Below are positions 8,014 through 16,791 of a stretch of 64,000 nucleotides of DNA, one piece after another. Made by a program: the position numbers and the translations under genes. Origin of the DNA: Nonomuraea roseoviolacea subsp. carminata (GTDB lineage Bacteria; Actinomycetota; Actinomycetes; Streptosporangiales; Streptosporangiaceae); contig NZ_JAMZEC010000001.1 in the NCBI RefSeq assembly GCF_024172185.1, positions 3,472,001 through 3,536,000 of the forward strand, in the 5' to 3' direction. The notes beneath the pieces are model-generated. The model saw only the letters and a list, made by a program, of their open reading frames with translations. It was not told the origin of the DNA and did not search any database. How positions within the stretch are numbered: the stretch's first letter is position 1; each line of letters starts with the position of its first letter.

Positions 8014-10038
8014 GTGAAAACGCTTCCCCGCACCTCCGTCATTCCCGCCACACTCGACGTGCCGTTGACCGTCCCGACGTTCATGAGGCTCGCCGGGCGC
8101 CTGGCCGGGTTCCCGTTCGTGAAGGTCGTGGTGGACCTCGAAAAGGCGGAGTTCCACGTCATCGACAGCACCCGCAACCCGTTGCACGTGCATTACATCG
8201 CCGAGCACATCCTCGGTGTCCCGGCGGAGAACCTGCTGCGCGACATCGACGCCTTCAACCACGACGTCTACGTCCGCCCCGACCGGCGCTTCCTGCTGGG
8301 CCTGCTCGCGCTGCACCGGCGCAGGCAGGACGGCGAGGACGACGGCGACGGAGCGGAGCGCGTCTTCCTGTCGCTGGAGACCGTGGAGGCCGACACCATG
8401 TCCGCGGACATGCTGCTGTCCTTCTACCGCCACGTCCGCGCGCACATCGACCCGTCGATCCCGCTCTACCTCAAGCCGGCCAACCACCTGCAGGAGACCC
8501 ACGTCGCGGACATCCCGGAGCAGGAGTTACCCCGGCTCCTCGCCCACGAGCTGCTGTCCCAGGCGCCGTTCGTACCGCTCAACAGCGGCGCGACGCACGG
8601 CAGGCTCCGGCTGTTCGCCTCGGCCGCCGACTACCGCGCCGCCGCCGGCTCCGTGGAGTGGCACGACATCATCGTCATGCCCCGCGTGCCCGACGACATC
8701 CCCCGGGTGTCCGGGCTGGTCAACACGGAGCACACCACCCCGCTGTCGCACACCAACGTGCTGGCCACCGGGTGGGGCATCCCCAACGCCATCCAGACCG
8801 ACCTGCTCGACCGGCCCGGACTGGCCGACCTCGACGGCTGCTGGGTGCGGTACGAGGTGACGCCCGACGCTCCCGAGGTGCTCATCGAGGCGGCCGAGCG
8901 GCCCGCCGGCCTCGACTCCCGGCCGCCGTGGACCACCGAACGCGTCGCGCTGGAACGGCCCGAGACGGCCGCCGCCGAGATCGTCCCCCTGTCAGGGCTG
9001 CGGATGGGCGACCACTACCGCTACGGCACCAAGGCCGCCAACCTCGGCGAGGTGTGCCACGTGCTCGAACACGGCTCGCGCCGGTGGCTCGGCTTCTACC
9101 AGATCCCCCGGCCGCCGCGGTCCGACCTGCTCGGCTACCTGGCCGGACGGCTCGGCGTCACCGGCCCCGCCGACGAAACCACGCTGTCGGCCGCCGCCGA
9201 GCGCCTGGTCAGGCAGCACGTCCAGGTGCCGCGCGGCATCGCGCTGCCCTTCTCGCTGCAGCGGCAGTTCCTGGAGTCGTCGCCGCGGATCCAGCAGACC
9301 ATCGGCCGCCTGAAGATGGCGCTGGAGGCCGGCACCCACCACGTCGAGGAGATCTGCGCGGAGCTCCAGCGGATGATCGTCGAGACGCGGCTGCCGCGCG
9401 ACCTCCTGCGGCGGATCGACGACGCCATCGTCAGCCACCTGTCCGGCGTCGGGCAGTTCGTGGTGCGCAGCTCGTCCAACGCGGAGGACCTCGCGGGCTT
9501 CTCCGCGGCCGGGGTGTACGAGTCGGTGGCGCACGCCCGCACCCTGGAGTCGATCGCCGACGGCATCAAGGAGGTGTGGTCCTCGCTCGTGTCCGCGCGC
9601 AGCGTGCGGCTGCGCGAGCAGGCCGGCATCCCGCTGGAGGACTGCTACATGGGGGTGATCGTGCAGGAGTGGGTCGAGGTGCCCCTCGGCGGCGTCCTGG
9701 TCACCTGCAACCCGGCCGAGCCCCGCGACTTCAGGAACGTCTACGTCAACATCTCCATGGGCTCGGTCGCCGACGTCGTCACCGGGACCGCCGACCCCGT
9801 GCAGCACCTCTACAACACCGTCGAGGGCGGCGGCCGGACGATCTCGCTCGGGTCCGCGCGGTCCGACCTGGCCCCCGCCACGAAGGACTCCCTCGCCCGC
9901 CTGGCGCTGATCGGCCGCCTGCTGCAGTCCCACTTCTCCCCGGACTACCTCTACGGGGTCCCCGTCGACATCGAGTGGGCCCTGGACGGCGATCGCGTCA
10001 AGCTCCTGCAGATCCGGCCCTACCGGCCGACGTCATGA
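8014..10038 (+). CDS. PEP-synthase/glucan-water-dikinase-like phosphotransferase
   Basis: A 674-aa protein. The C-terminal half (residues about 338-670) is a PPDK-type ATP-binding domain: YGTKAANLGEV, VPRGIALPF, VVRSSSNAEDLAGFSAAG, and a closing GVPVDIEW and LLQIRPY. Upstream, PLSHTNVLATGWGIP (His246) resembles a phosphohistidine swivel motif. The swivel-then-ATP-domain order matches plant glucan water dikinases and is the reverse of PEP synthase and rifampin phosphotransferase. No PEP/pyruvate TIM barrel is present. The N-terminal 200 residues are unrecognised. The GTG at 8014 follows AGGAG. It is the first gene of an operon, and its stop overlaps the MFS start (ATGA). The substrate is unknown. 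Confidence 0.8.
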   Translation: MKTLPRTSVIPATLDVPLTVPTFMRLAGRLAGFPFVKVVVDLEKAEFHVIDSTRNPLHVHYIAEHILGVPAENLLRDIDAFNHDVYVRPDRRFLLGLLALHRRRQDGEDDGDGAERVFLSLETVEADTMSADMLLSFYRHVRAHIDPSIPLYLKPANHLQETHVADIPEQELPRLLAHELLSQAPFVPLNSGATHGRLRLFASAADYRAAAGSVEWHDIIVMPRVPDDIPRVSGLVNTEHTTPLSHTNVLATGWGIPNAIQTDLLDRPGLADLDGCWVRYEVTPDAPEVLIEAAERPAGLDSRPPWTTERVALERPETAAAEIVPLSGLRMGDHYRYGTKAANLGEVCHVLEHGSRRWLGFYQIPRPPRSDLLGYLAGRLGVTGPADETTLSAAAERLVRQHVQVPRGIALPFSLQRQFLESSPRIQQTIGRLKMALEAGTHHVEEICAELQRMIVETRLPRDLLRRIDDAIVSHLSGVGQFVVRSSSNAEDLAGFSAAGVYESVAHARTLESIADGIKEVWSSLVSARSVRLREQAGIPLEDCYMGVIVQEWVEVPLGGVLVTCNPAEPRDFRNVYVNISMGSVADVVTGTADPVQHLYNTVEGGGRTISLGSARSDLAPATKDSLARLALIGRLLQSHFSPDYLYGVPVDIEWALDGDRVKLLQIRPYRPTS

Positions 10039-11279
10039 CGGCGGGCACCCCACCGGCCGTCCGGCGGGTCGTCAGGATCTTCAACGGTTACAAGCTGTTC
10101 ACCGGTCTGCTGTGGTGGCTGCCGATCTACTACGTCTACCAGCACGACAGCGGGCTGACCGACGGGCAGATCTTCGGCATCCAGAGCATCTACTACCTGG
10201 CGTTCTGCCTGCTGGAGATCCCGACCGGCGCGCTGGCCGACCGCTTCGACTACCGCAGGTTCCTGCAGGCCGGCGCGCTCGTGCTGACGGCGGCCAACCT
10301 CGTCCCCGTCGCGTGGACGTCGTACGCCGGGTTCCTCACCCACTTCCTGCTCGTCGCGCTCGGCAACTCGCTGGTGTCCGGCGCGGGCAGCGCCTACCTG
10401 TACGAGTACCTGCGGCGCTCGGATTCCGTCGCGGCCTACCAGCAGGCCGAGGGCAGCGGACGCGCCTACACGCTGACCGGCCGGATCGCCGGCCTGCCCG
10501 CCGCCGGCGCGCTCATGCAGTGGTACGCGCCCTCGCCGTACTGGCTGTCGGCCGCCTGCAGCGCGGTCGCCGTCCTGCTCGCCCTCCGGCTGCCCGCCCT
10601 GCCCTCGGGGGACGCGGGGCGCGACGGACGGCGCCCGTCGGTGCGCGAACAGCTCCTCGCGGGCAAGGCGCTGTGGCACTCACCCCTGCTGATGCTGCTC
10701 ATCGCCCAGGGGGTGGCCGTCTTCACGCTGGTGCGCATCGGCCAGGCCAACCTCTTCCAGCCGATCCTCACCGTCAAGGGGCTGCCGCTGGCGGTGTTCG
10801 GCGTGGTGATGGCGGTGACCACGGTCTTCGAGCTGATGGGCGCGGCCCGCTCGACGTGGCTGCGGCGCTTCGGGGACGTGCCGGTGGTGTTCGCGCTCAC
10901 CGTGCTCATGGCGGTCACGCTGGCCCTGCTCGTCCCGGCCGGGCTGGCCGGGACGGTGGTCTGCCTGTGCGTCTTCTCGCTGGCCTCGGGCCTGGTCTTC
11001 CCCGTCCAGCGGCGGCTGATCAACACCGCCATCACCGACTCGCGGCACCGCGCCACGCTGCTGTCCCTGGAGTCGCTCATCGACCGCTCCGTCTGCGCCC
11101 TCGTGGTGCTCGCGCTCGGCGGCTACCTGTCCGGTGGCGCGATGAACCTGTTCCTCATCCATGTCGCCGTCGGCACGACCGTGCTCATGGCGGCGCTGGC
11201 CGTCCTGCTGCGCCGGAGCCGGCGACGGCCGCGCGCCACCGCGGAGGCCGCCACGGCCACGAAGGAGAACGTCACGTGA
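10035..11279 (+). CDS. MFS transporter (probable exporter)
   Basis: A 414-aa membrane protein with about 12 hydrophobic segments. A motif-A-like loop between the second and third helices (GALADRFDYRRFLQ) is typical of major facilitator antiporters. It is sandwiched between a dikinase and an ATP-grasp ligase with 4-bp overlaps at both ends, so it is probably translationally coupled to them and likely exports their product. Substrate specificity cannot be read from the sequence. Confidence 0.88.
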   Translation: MTAGTPPAVRRVVRIFNGYKLFTGLLWWLPIYYVYQHDSGLTDGQIFGIQSIYYLAFCLLEIPTGALADRFDYRRFLQAGALVLTAANLVPVAWTSYAGFLTHFLLVALGNSLVSGAGSAYLYEYLRRSDSVAAYQQAEGSGRAYTLTGRIAGLPAAGALMQWYAPSPYWLSAACSAVAVLLALRLPALPSGDAGRDGRRPSVREQLLAGKALWHSPLLMLLIAQGVAVFTLVRIGQANLFQPILTVKGLPLAVFGVVMAVTTVFELMGAARSTWLRRFGDVPVVFALTVLMAVTLALLVPAGLAGTVVCLCVFSLASGLVFPVQRRLINTAITDSRHRATLLSLESLIDRSVCALVVLALGGYLSGGAMNLFLIHVAVGTTVLMAALAVLLRRSRRRPRATAEAATATKENVT

Positions 11280-12664
11280 ACACGATCCTGTACGTCTACG
11301 CCAAGGGCGGCGCGCCGCTCGAACACGCCTTCCCGCGCATCGCGGGCTGCGGCGAGCTGCACGTGCTCGCGCTCATGCCGCTGCCGGACACCGGGGCGGA
11401 GAGCTGGCGGGCGCACTGCGCGAGCATCACCGAGGTCCACGCGGGCGGCGAGGCCGCGGTGGACGAGATCGTCCGGCACGCCAAGGCCGTCGGCGCCGAC
11501 GCCGTCCTGACGCTGTCGGAGTTCGCGGTCCTGGCGGTGGCGCACGCCGCCGACCGGCTCGGCCTGGCCGGAGCCGGCGCCACCGCGGCGGCGAAGGCCC
11601 GCGACAAGCGGCTCATGAGGGAGAGCTGGGCGGAGGCCGGCGTGCCCATCCCCGGGTTCCGCCGGGTCTCGACCGAGGCGGACCTGCGCGCCGCGCTGAC
11701 CGAGCTGACCCCGCCGGTCCTGCTGAAGCCGGCGTGGGGCGCCGGCTCGATCGCCCAGCTCGTCCTGCGCTCACCGGACGAGGTGCCCACCGCGTGGGCC
11801 CAGGTCGCCGCCGCCCTGGACAAGGGCAACCAGGTGGGGATGAGCGAGCTGTACGAGACCGAGGCCGACCGCCACCTGCTCGCCGAGGAGATCGTCACCG
11901 GCTCCGTCGACGGCTGGTACGACGTGCCGGGCTACGCCGACTACGTGAGCGTGGAGGGAATCGTCGCCGACGGCGTCTACCACCCGCTGTGCGTCGCGGC
12001 GCGGCTGCCGCCGATCCCGCCGTTCAACGAGGTCGCCAGCCTCATGCCGTGCGTGCTGCCCGAGCCGTTGCAGCGCGTCGTCGAGGAGGTCTCCCGGCAG
12101 GCCGTGGACGCGCTCGGGCTCGGCACGTGCGGCACGCACACGGAGCTGAAGCTGCGCGCCGGCGAGTTGCCGGTCGTGATCGAGACCGGCGCCAGGTTCG
12201 GCGGCGTCATGATCACCAAGCAGGTCGAGGAGGTGTTCGGGCTCGACCCGATCGCGATGCTCACCCGGCAGTTGCTCGGCGAACGCGTCGTCTACCCCGA
12301 GCGGATGCTGGTCGAAGGGCACGGCGCCGCCGCCTCCGTCGTCGCCGTCCCGGCCGACTCCGCGGGCAACCCGTGGCGCAGCACTCCCCCCTGGCTGCCC
12401 CGCGCCGTGGACTGGCCGGCGATCCTGTCGCCGGGCAGCGCCATCGAGCCCGTGGCGGCCTTCGACCGGCCGATCGGCCAGGCCGTCCCCGCCTACGACC
12501 CCGCCGCCGGCGTCGCGAACTGGCTGGGCGTCTTCATGCTCACCGCGGCCGACGCGGAAACGCTGTTGCGGGACTGCAACGCCGTGCTCGACGGGCTGGA
12601 GGACGGGCTCAACCAGGCGTCGGAGCGGGTCAGCGGCCGAACTTCCAGCCCGGGGGGAAGATGA
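11276..12664 (+). CDS. ATP-grasp carboxylate-amine ligase
   Basis: A 462-aa protein with a Rossmann-like preATP-grasp N-terminal domain, a DKRLMRESWAEAGVPIP segment (about residue 118), an ATP-grasp lysine strand (VLLKPAWGAGS) and a metal/ATP-binding C-terminal strand (THTELKL, VVIETGARFGG). This is the layout of BacD-like L-amino-acid ligases and related enzymes, which join a carboxylate to an amine through an acyl-phosphate. The GTG start overlaps the MFS stop and has AAGGAG upstream. The last 35 bp overlap the convergent gene at 12630. A dipeptide-like or amide product is inferred; substrates are unknown. Confidence 0.82.
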   Translation: MNTILYVYAKGGAPLEHAFPRIAGCGELHVLALMPLPDTGAESWRAHCASITEVHAGGEAAVDEIVRHAKAVGADAVLTLSEFAVLAVAHAADRLGLAGAGATAAAKARDKRLMRESWAEAGVPIPGFRRVSTEADLRAALTELTPPVLLKPAWGAGSIAQLVLRSPDEVPTAWAQVAAALDKGNQVGMSELYETEADRHLLAEEIVTGSVDGWYDVPGYADYVSVEGIVADGVYHPLCVAARLPPIPPFNEVASLMPCVLPEPLQRVVEEVSRQAVDALGLGTCGTHTELKLRAGELPVVIETGARFGGVMITKQVEEVFGLDPIAMLTRQLLGERVVYPERMLVEGHGAAASVVAVPADSAGNPWRSTPPWLPRAVDWPAILSPGSAIEPVAAFDRPIGQAVPAYDPAAGVANWLGVFMLTAADAETLLRDCNAVLDGLEDGLNQASERVSGRTSSPGGR

Positions 12665-13655
12665 GCGCGCGCAGCCCGTGCCCCTCGATCTTGGACGCCC
12701 ACTCCTCCGGCGTGGTCATGACCTGGTCGTCGTCCTCGTCGAGGGCGCTCTTGACCGGGGTGTAGCCGAAGCCCGAGCCGATCAGCCGCGCCACCATCTC
12801 GCTGCCCCGGGTGGCCGGGCCGGGCAGGCCCAGCTTGGCCACGTCGTAGCCGAGGATGTAGCCGGTGTTCCCGGCGACGATCTCCCCGAACTCCTCGGCG
12901 TTCTCGCCGGGTGACCTCACCGGCTGCCCGTTGGCGGCGTCGCTCAGCGCGTCGAGCCCGAGGGCTCCGGTGGCGTACGCGGCGCCGTCGACGGCGGCGT
13001 AGTTCAGGGTGGTCAGGACGTAGCCGGGCAGGCAGATCTGCAGGACGCGGCCGACGTTGAGGCCGAAGACGGCCTTGAGCACCTGCGCCAGCCTGACCAG
13101 GCGCGCCATCTGGGCGGCGGCCATCGCCTGTGCCACGCCGTACAAGGCGGTCGTGAACGGCTGGAAGCAGACCAGCCAGAGCAGTTGCACGATCGCCTTG
13201 TCCAGCTCGGCGAGCTGCTTGCGCACCGCCTCCACGAGCCCGGCGTACGCGTCGCAGCCGGCGGCGATCACCCGGCAGTCCTTGGCGAACGCGGAGGGGA
13301 AGCCCATGACCCGCCCGATGTAGAGGCGGGCGAAGGTGTCCACGCTCTCGCCGCCGTTGTTGTTCCACACCGAGGCGGCGGCGTCGTCCGCCAGCTCCGC
13401 GACGCCGCCGGCCCTGTCGGTCCGGGCCGGCCGCTCGGGGCCGTCGAGGTCGTCGGCGAGCCGGCGGAAGGCGGCGGCGGCCTTGCGCAGCTCGGCGGGG
13501 TCGATCTCGGGTGCGGTGACGCCGGCGTAGATGCGCAGCGCCACCATGGTGCCGCCGGAGGCGATGAGCAGGGTCGTCATGAGCGTGACGGGCGACAGGG
13601 CTCTGGCCCCGGACAGGGCGGTCGGCGACAGCATCGGCCTGATCGGCGTCACCAT
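12630..13655 (-). CDS. WXG100-like helical protein with hydrophobic core
   Basis: A 341-aa protein of unknown function. It begins with a hydrophobic helix (LMTTLLIASGGTMVALRIYAG), then a helical stretch (PAELRKAAAAFRRLADDL), a SVWNNNGGESVDTF turn, and a long hydrophobic middle (IVQLLWLVCFQPFTTALYG). It ends in FPPGWKFGR. The helix-turn-helix with a Trp/Gly turn recalls WXG100-like domains of type VII secretion substrates. It overlaps the upstream gene by 7 bp (ATGGTGA; GTG at 13652 is an alternative start), so the two are a coupled pair. Confidence 0.55.
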   Translation of the reverse strand: MVTPIRPMLSPTALSGARALSPVTLMTTLLIASGGTMVALRIYAGVTAPEIDPAELRKAAAAFRRLADDLDGPERPARTDRAGGVAELADDAAASVWNNNGGESVDTFARLYIGRVMGFPSAFAKDCRVIAAGCDAYAGLVEAVRKQLAELDKAIVQLLWLVCFQPFTTALYGVAQAMAAAQMARLVRLAQVLKAVFGLNVGRVLQICLPGYVLTTLNYAAVDGAAYATGALGLDALSDAANGQPVRSPGENAEEFGEIVAGNTGYILGYDVAKLGLPGPATRGSEMVARLIGSGFGYTPVKSALDEDDDQVMTTPEEWASKIEGHGLRALIFPPGWKFGR

Positions 13656-14032
13656 GGGGTGTCGCCCTTCGGCCAGTCGTAGACCGGGACGTCCGAGAGG
13701 TTGAGGTCGTCGGCGATGCCCCAGTCGACCTTGGCCGTGTTGGCGCGCATCGTGAGGATCCCGTCGGCGATGTCCTCGTAGACCTTCGCGAAGTCGGTGG
13801 TCCAGTGGCGCATCTCGTCGCGCTTCGGCTTGTACCACTCGACGAACGCCTTGTCGGCCTCCTCGTGCGCCGGCCAGCCCCCCAGCGCGTCCAGCGCGGC
13901 GTACGCCTCGCGCACGGCCCGCCGCCACGCCTCGGCGGCGGCGTCGAAGGCCGGGGCGGCCTTCTTCCTGAGCTGGTCGTGATCGAAGTCGATGGAGGGC
14001 CGTGACGGCGGGTCAGGAGGCGGTTCGGCCAT
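13649..14032 (-). CDS. small helical protein, partner of WXG100-like protein
   Basis: A 127-aa protein that is mostly helical and rich in Ala, Trp and charged residues, with a proline-rich N terminus and a C-terminal DVPVYDWPKGDTPW tail. I do not recognise a family. Size, helicity and coupling to the gene at 12630 resemble small chaperone or EsxAB-like partners encoded with WXG100-type proteins. This is inference from architecture only. Confidence 0.55.
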   Translation of the reverse strand: MAEPPPDPPSRPSIDFDHDQLRKKAAPAFDAAAEAWRRAVREAYAALDALGGWPAHEEADKAFVEWYKPKRDEMRHWTTDFAKVYEDIADGILTMRANTAKVDWGIADDLNLSDVPVYDWPKGDTPW

Positions 14033-14233
14033 GGCTCACCGCTGGTCGGGCGGGGGTGGTGATCATGCGGCCATGCTCACGAGACGAGATGTCGAGCGCG
14101 ATTCGCCTTAGTTACGATCAGATCTACGGTTTCCGACATCCGCCGTTCACGGGGTGTTCGCCCGCGGCGACTCGCCAGGCATTCCTTTACTTTGAGATGA
14201 ACGTGCAGATTGTCTGAGCCAAGGAGCCCGGTC

Positions 14234-16261
14234 ATGCGCGACGACGATCCCCTGCTTCCCGCCTCCGTGGCCGAGGCCCTCGACGACTACCGCGCCCTCC
14301 GCGACGAGCACGGGCCCACGTGGGGCGAGAACCGCCTGACGTACGTCGCGCAGGCCTGGGCCACCGTCTTCCTCGACCTGGGGCGGCACGACTACTGGGG
14401 CGCCTGCTTCCGGCAGCTCGCCGGGCGCCACCCGGGCGCCTCGCCCGACGAGCTCGCCGACCGCCTCGGCGAGGTGGACGTCGAGCGCGCGGTCCGGGAC
14501 GCGCTGGCGGGTGACGTGCCCGACAACCTGCCCGCGCTGCGCCTCACCCCCGGCCGCGCGCACGCGCTGGAGTGCGTCACGCGGGTCGTCACCGGCGACG
14601 GCCCGCCCCCGCGTACGGCGCTGCTGCTCGACTCCAGCCGCGACGAGCCCGTCACCGTGCTCGTGGACGGCACGCCCCACGCGGTGGAGCCCGGCGGCGC
14701 GCGGGTGGTGGAGGTGGAGCGGGAGGTCTCCGTCGACGGACGGCCGGTGGACCTCGCGCCGCTGGTCAGGCGGGCGCCGGCGGCCCGGCTCCGGCTGCGC
14801 GCCGGGTTCCCCTGCCGGTGGAGCGTGACCGGCGCGAACGGCCAGGGCTGGTACCCCGACGGCGTGCCGCACAAGACGGACGCCCACCGCCGGCCGTACT
14901 TCCACGGCGACGACCTCGTGCTCACGGTGCCCGCCGAGCCCGTCACGGTGACGGTCACGCGCGGCATGGAGTACGCCGAGGCCCGTGCCGAGCTGACCCC
15001 GGCGGCCGGCGCGGAGACGCCGGTCGAGCTGACCCCGCAGCGCCTTTACGACGCGGCGGCGCGCGGCTGGTACGGCGGCGACCTGCACGTCCACCTCAAC
15101 TGGATGGGCGAGGAGCCCGCCGCGCCCGCGCTGGCCGCGGCGGCGCAGCACGGCGAGGACCTCCACGTGCTCAACCTGGTCGCGGGCAACGTGGCGGGCG
15201 CGCGGGTGTACGACCTGGAGGCGCTCACGCACTGGCTGGACGCCGACCTGCCCTGGTCGGACGCCCGGCACGTGGCCAGGTTCGGCGTCGAGTACCGGGA
15301 GGACCTGCTCGGCCACCTCAGCGCGTTCGGGCCGCGCGGCCTGCCGGGCCGCTTCCACGCCGGCTTCGCCGGCACGACCGACTGGCCGCCGAACGCCGCC
15401 GCCTGCGAGGAGCTGCACGGGCTCGGCGCGGTCCTCGGCTACGGCCACCCGTTCCACACCCCCTTCTCCGACGCCGACCCGCCGGACGTCGTGCTCGACC
15501 GGGGGCGCGACTGCGCGGCCCGGGAGATCGTGGCCGACGCCGCGCTCGGCCTGGTGGACACCCTCGACGTGCTGAACCACTCGTCGATCACGGCCACGGC
15601 CGCCGTCTACCGGAGGCTGATCGGCGCGGGCAACCGGCTGGCGGTGACCGCGGGGACCGACGCCGTGCTGTCGTTCCTGCGCCGCGGCACCGCGTCGGGC
15701 CCGCCGGGATGGGCGCGGGTGTACGCGCGGGTCGAGGGCCAGCTGACCGTCGAGACGTACGCGGAGGCGGTCCGGCGCGGCCGTACGTTCGCCACTTCCG
15801 GCCCCTGGCTGGAGCTCTCGGTGAACGGCCTCGGCCCGGGCGACACCCTCGACGTGGCGCCGGGCGAGCGGGTGGAGATCACCGTCACGTCGGCCGGGCC
15901 GGAGGTGGAGGGGCTGGAGATCCGCACGGCGGACGGGGTGCTGGCGCAGGGGCCGCCGGGGCGGCTGAGCGCGACGCTGGTCGCGGGCGGGCCGACGTAC
16001 GTCGTCGCCGTCGCCACCGGCGGGCCGCATCCGCGCAGCCACCACCGCAGCGGCGTCCACGCGCACACGAGCCCGGTCCACCTGGATGTGGCGGGCGCGC
16101 ACGTGGCCCGGCCGGAGGACGTGCGGTGGTGCCTGGCCTGGCTCGACCGGCTGGAGACGATCCTCAAGGAGTCGGGCCGGTTCGACGGCGAGCGGCAGTA
16201 CGAGGACCACCTGGCCCTGTACGACCGGGCCCGTGCGGTCTACCGCTCGCGCCTGCCCTGA
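14234..16261 (+). CDS. CehA/McbA-family metallohydrolase (PHP domain)
   Basis: A 675-aa protein. The N-terminal 270 residues form a beta-rich region. The PHP-type hydrolase domain starts with the metal-binding GDLHVHLNW and continues through GYGHPFHTPF, LNHSS and VTAGTDA, the expected ligand positions for CehA/McbA enzymes, which include carbamate and phosphonate ester hydrolases. A short beta domain closes the protein. The ATG at 14234 follows AAGGAG at an 8-nt spacing and is preferred over the TTG at 14210. It is transcribed away from the WXG100-like pair. Confidence 0.82.
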   Translation: MRDDDPLLPASVAEALDDYRALRDEHGPTWGENRLTYVAQAWATVFLDLGRHDYWGACFRQLAGRHPGASPDELADRLGEVDVERAVRDALAGDVPDNLPALRLTPGRAHALECVTRVVTGDGPPPRTALLLDSSRDEPVTVLVDGTPHAVEPGGARVVEVEREVSVDGRPVDLAPLVRRAPAARLRLRAGFPCRWSVTGANGQGWYPDGVPHKTDAHRRPYFHGDDLVLTVPAEPVTVTVTRGMEYAEARAELTPAAGAETPVELTPQRLYDAAARGWYGGDLHVHLNWMGEEPAAPALAAAAQHGEDLHVLNLVAGNVAGARVYDLEALTHWLDADLPWSDARHVARFGVEYREDLLGHLSAFGPRGLPGRFHAGFAGTTDWPPNAAACEELHGLGAVLGYGHPFHTPFSDADPPDVVLDRGRDCAAREIVADAALGLVDTLDVLNHSSITATAAVYRRLIGAGNRLAVTAGTDAVLSFLRRGTASGPPGWARVYARVEGQLTVETYAEAVRRGRTFATSGPWLELSVNGLGPGDTLDVAPGERVEITVTSAGPEVEGLEIRTADGVLAQGPPGRLSATLVAGGPTYVVAVATGGPHPRSHHRSGVHAHTSPVHLDVAGAHVARPEDVRWCLAWLDRLETILKESGRFDGERQYEDHLALYDRARAVYRSRLP

Positions 16262-16320
16262 GGCCCTCTTCGCACCTCGCGACCGTGGTGGAACACTGAA
16301 AAGTGACGAAGGGGGACGTC

Positions 16321-16683
16321 ATGATCGAAGTCAAGAGCATCGACAAGCCCGATGAGCGCCGCGACTTCCCGATGGGGCACCTGGAGGTGTGCAACCTGAC
16401 CGGCCTGACCTTCGGGGTGGCCACGTTCGAACCGGGCTGGCGCTGGTCGGCGTCCGTCAAGCCGATCGCCGGGACCGACTCGTGCGAGGTCCATCACAAC
16501 GGGTTCGTCGCCAAGGGCAGGCTCCACATCCGCATGGACGACGGCACCGAGGCGGAGATCGGCCCGGGCGAGGTCTTCGTCGCGACGCCGGGGCACGACG
16601 CGTGGGTCGAGGGCGACGAGCCGGTCATCGTGTTCGACTTCGCGAGCGGGATCGCGGAGTACGCCAAGGCGAAGAGGGGCTAG
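16321..16683 (+). CDS. cupin-domain protein
   Basis: A 120-aa single cupin barrel. A metal-site-like pattern is present (CEVHHNGFVAKGRLHIRMDDG, then PGEVFVATPGHDAWVEGDEP), with two adjacent histidines. It has no other domain. The ATG at 16321 sits 5-8 nt after a GAAGGGGGAC ribosome-binding site and is preferred over the GTG at 16303. The gap from the metallohydrolase is 59 bp, so cotranscription is possible. Substrate unknown. Confidence 0.78.
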   Translation: MIEVKSIDKPDERRDFPMGHLEVCNLTGLTFGVATFEPGWRWSASVKPIAGTDSCEVHHNGFVAKGRLHIRMDDGTEAEIGPGEVFVATPGHDAWVEGDEPVIVFDFASGIAEYAKAKRG

Positions 16684-16701
16684 CCGGCCGGATCCGTCCG
16701 A

Positions 16702-16738
16702 GACGCCGGGGGCCACCGCGGAAGGGGCCTCCGGCGTC
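16702..16738. terminator. hairpin between convergent cupin and TetR genes
   Basis: GACGCCGGGGGCC (16702-16714) pairs with GGCCTCCGGCGTC (16726-16738) with a single G-U pair and an 11-nt loop. It lies between convergent stops and could serve both genes. Confidence 0.6.
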
Positions 16739-16791
16739 GTCATGCCGTATCCGGGCGTCGTCGCGCCGTCGTCAGGTCTCGGGCAGCGCTG

